A program made the translations under genes and the position numbers. A model generated the notes under the pieces. It worked only from the letters and a program-made list of their open reading frames with translations, made no database searches and was not told the origin of the DNA. Shown here piece by piece: positions 13,123 through 13,424 of a DNA stretch of 13,424 nt (positions are counted from its first letter, which is position 1; each line of letters begins with the position of its first letter). The DNA comes from DATAMF01 sp964472565 (GTDB lineage: Bacteria > Chloroflexota > Anaerolineae > Aggregatilineales > Aggregatilineaceae), in assembly GCA_964472565.1 (NCBI GenBank), contig CAYYNB010000165.1, positions 1 through 13,424 on the forward strand. Reading direction: 5' to 3'.

Positions 13123-13424
13123 GGGAATAGGGGTTCCCCGCCCAACGCCCGTCTTGCCCCGCGCCCTGACTTGTGGGTAATGTTGAGCCAATTCGGTTGG
13201 AGCGAGGGCAGGGGGTGAGGTTCGCTTTTTAGGGCCGGGCGGCTAAGGGTTCATTCTTATGTTTCACCATCCGAATTAGTCACTGAAGTTAGCCATCCGA
13301 TGGTGATGACAAATCAGAACATCTGTGCTATCTTGTATCTGAGACTCGGCGCACCTTCACAACACGAAACACTTCTGGAAACACAAAGGGGGGGTAACTT
13401 TTCCACCCAAGTTTTACAAACCCC

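Larger units (their letters stand above)
12802..13424. other. Gene-free region rich in short repeats
   Basis: No convincing gene is seen in about 620 bp. Open frames here lack ribosome sites and run through hairpins. From left to right it holds an imperfect GTAGGGGCGCGGG hairpin (about 12875-12901), a long CCCCTTCC/GGAAGGGG hairpin, a GTAGGGG palindrome, copy 2 of the 43-bp repeat with its hairpin, and a GGGGGTGAGGTTCGCTTTT phrase (about 13208) that echoes one near 12934. The last 160 bases are more AT-rich, with one 7-bp inverted repeat (CACCATC 13265-13271, GATGGTG 13299-13305); nothing else is recognised there. Confidence 0.7.

Noticed and set aside
13265..13305. Operator or attachment site formed by CACCATC and GATGGTG
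   Set aside because: A 7-bp inverted repeat with a 27-base gap and no adjacent gene is too weak to call.

Overview
The window reads like a chromosomal segment of a Chloroflexota bacterium, probably Anaerolineae-like. The pointers are a Ser/Thr kinase with a bacterial SH3 tail, a membrane-anchored LysM plus lamin-tail protein with long Pro/Thr linkers, a V4R-domain protein, a very long acidic response-regulator protein, and intergenic hairpins of the GTAGGGG...CCCCTAC type. GC content is moderately high. The taxonomic placement is inference from gene content and style, because no rRNA or other marker gene is present.

Layout, left to right. (1) Positions 1-3644, minus strand: a tight three-gene operon transcribed GNAT acetyltransferase, then LysM/LTD membrane protein, then Ser/Thr protein kinase, whose 3' end lies beyond the left edge. 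(2) Positions 3645-3905: divergent intergenic region with a good promoter toward the right. (3) Positions 3906-5444, plus strand: a V4R-domain protein closed by an intrinsic terminator, then a small conserved protein overlapping a single-pass membrane protein. (4) Positions 5445-5616: short convergent gap holding a dispersed repeat and a terminator for the gene on its right. (5) Positions 5617-8814, minus strand: a protein of about 1065 residues with a receiver domain, a long acidic repetitive linker, a roadblock-like module and a C-terminal domain resembling an inactivated IS200/IS605 TnpA (HUH Y1) transposase. (6) Positions 8941-10806, plus strand: a CPA1-type cation/proton antiporter with a C-terminal TrkA-N (RCK) domain, divergent from (5). 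(7) Positions 10914-11759, minus strand: a secreted, probably lipid-anchored esterase. (8) Positions 12036-12722, minus strand: a secreted protein of unknown function. (9) Positions 12802-13424: a gene-free stretch packed with short hairpin repeats.

The window is mainly about signalling and the cell surface. It holds a membrane Ser/Thr kinase co-transcribed with an envelope-binding protein, a receiver-domain scaffold, a nucleotide-gated antiporter and exported proteins. The most unusual object is the receiver protein ending in a transposase-like domain in which both HUH histidines and the nucleophilic tyrosine appear replaced. This suggests a mobile-element domain recruited for a non-catalytic, perhaps nucleic-acid-binding, regulatory job. 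All functional statements come from reading motifs by eye; no database search was run.
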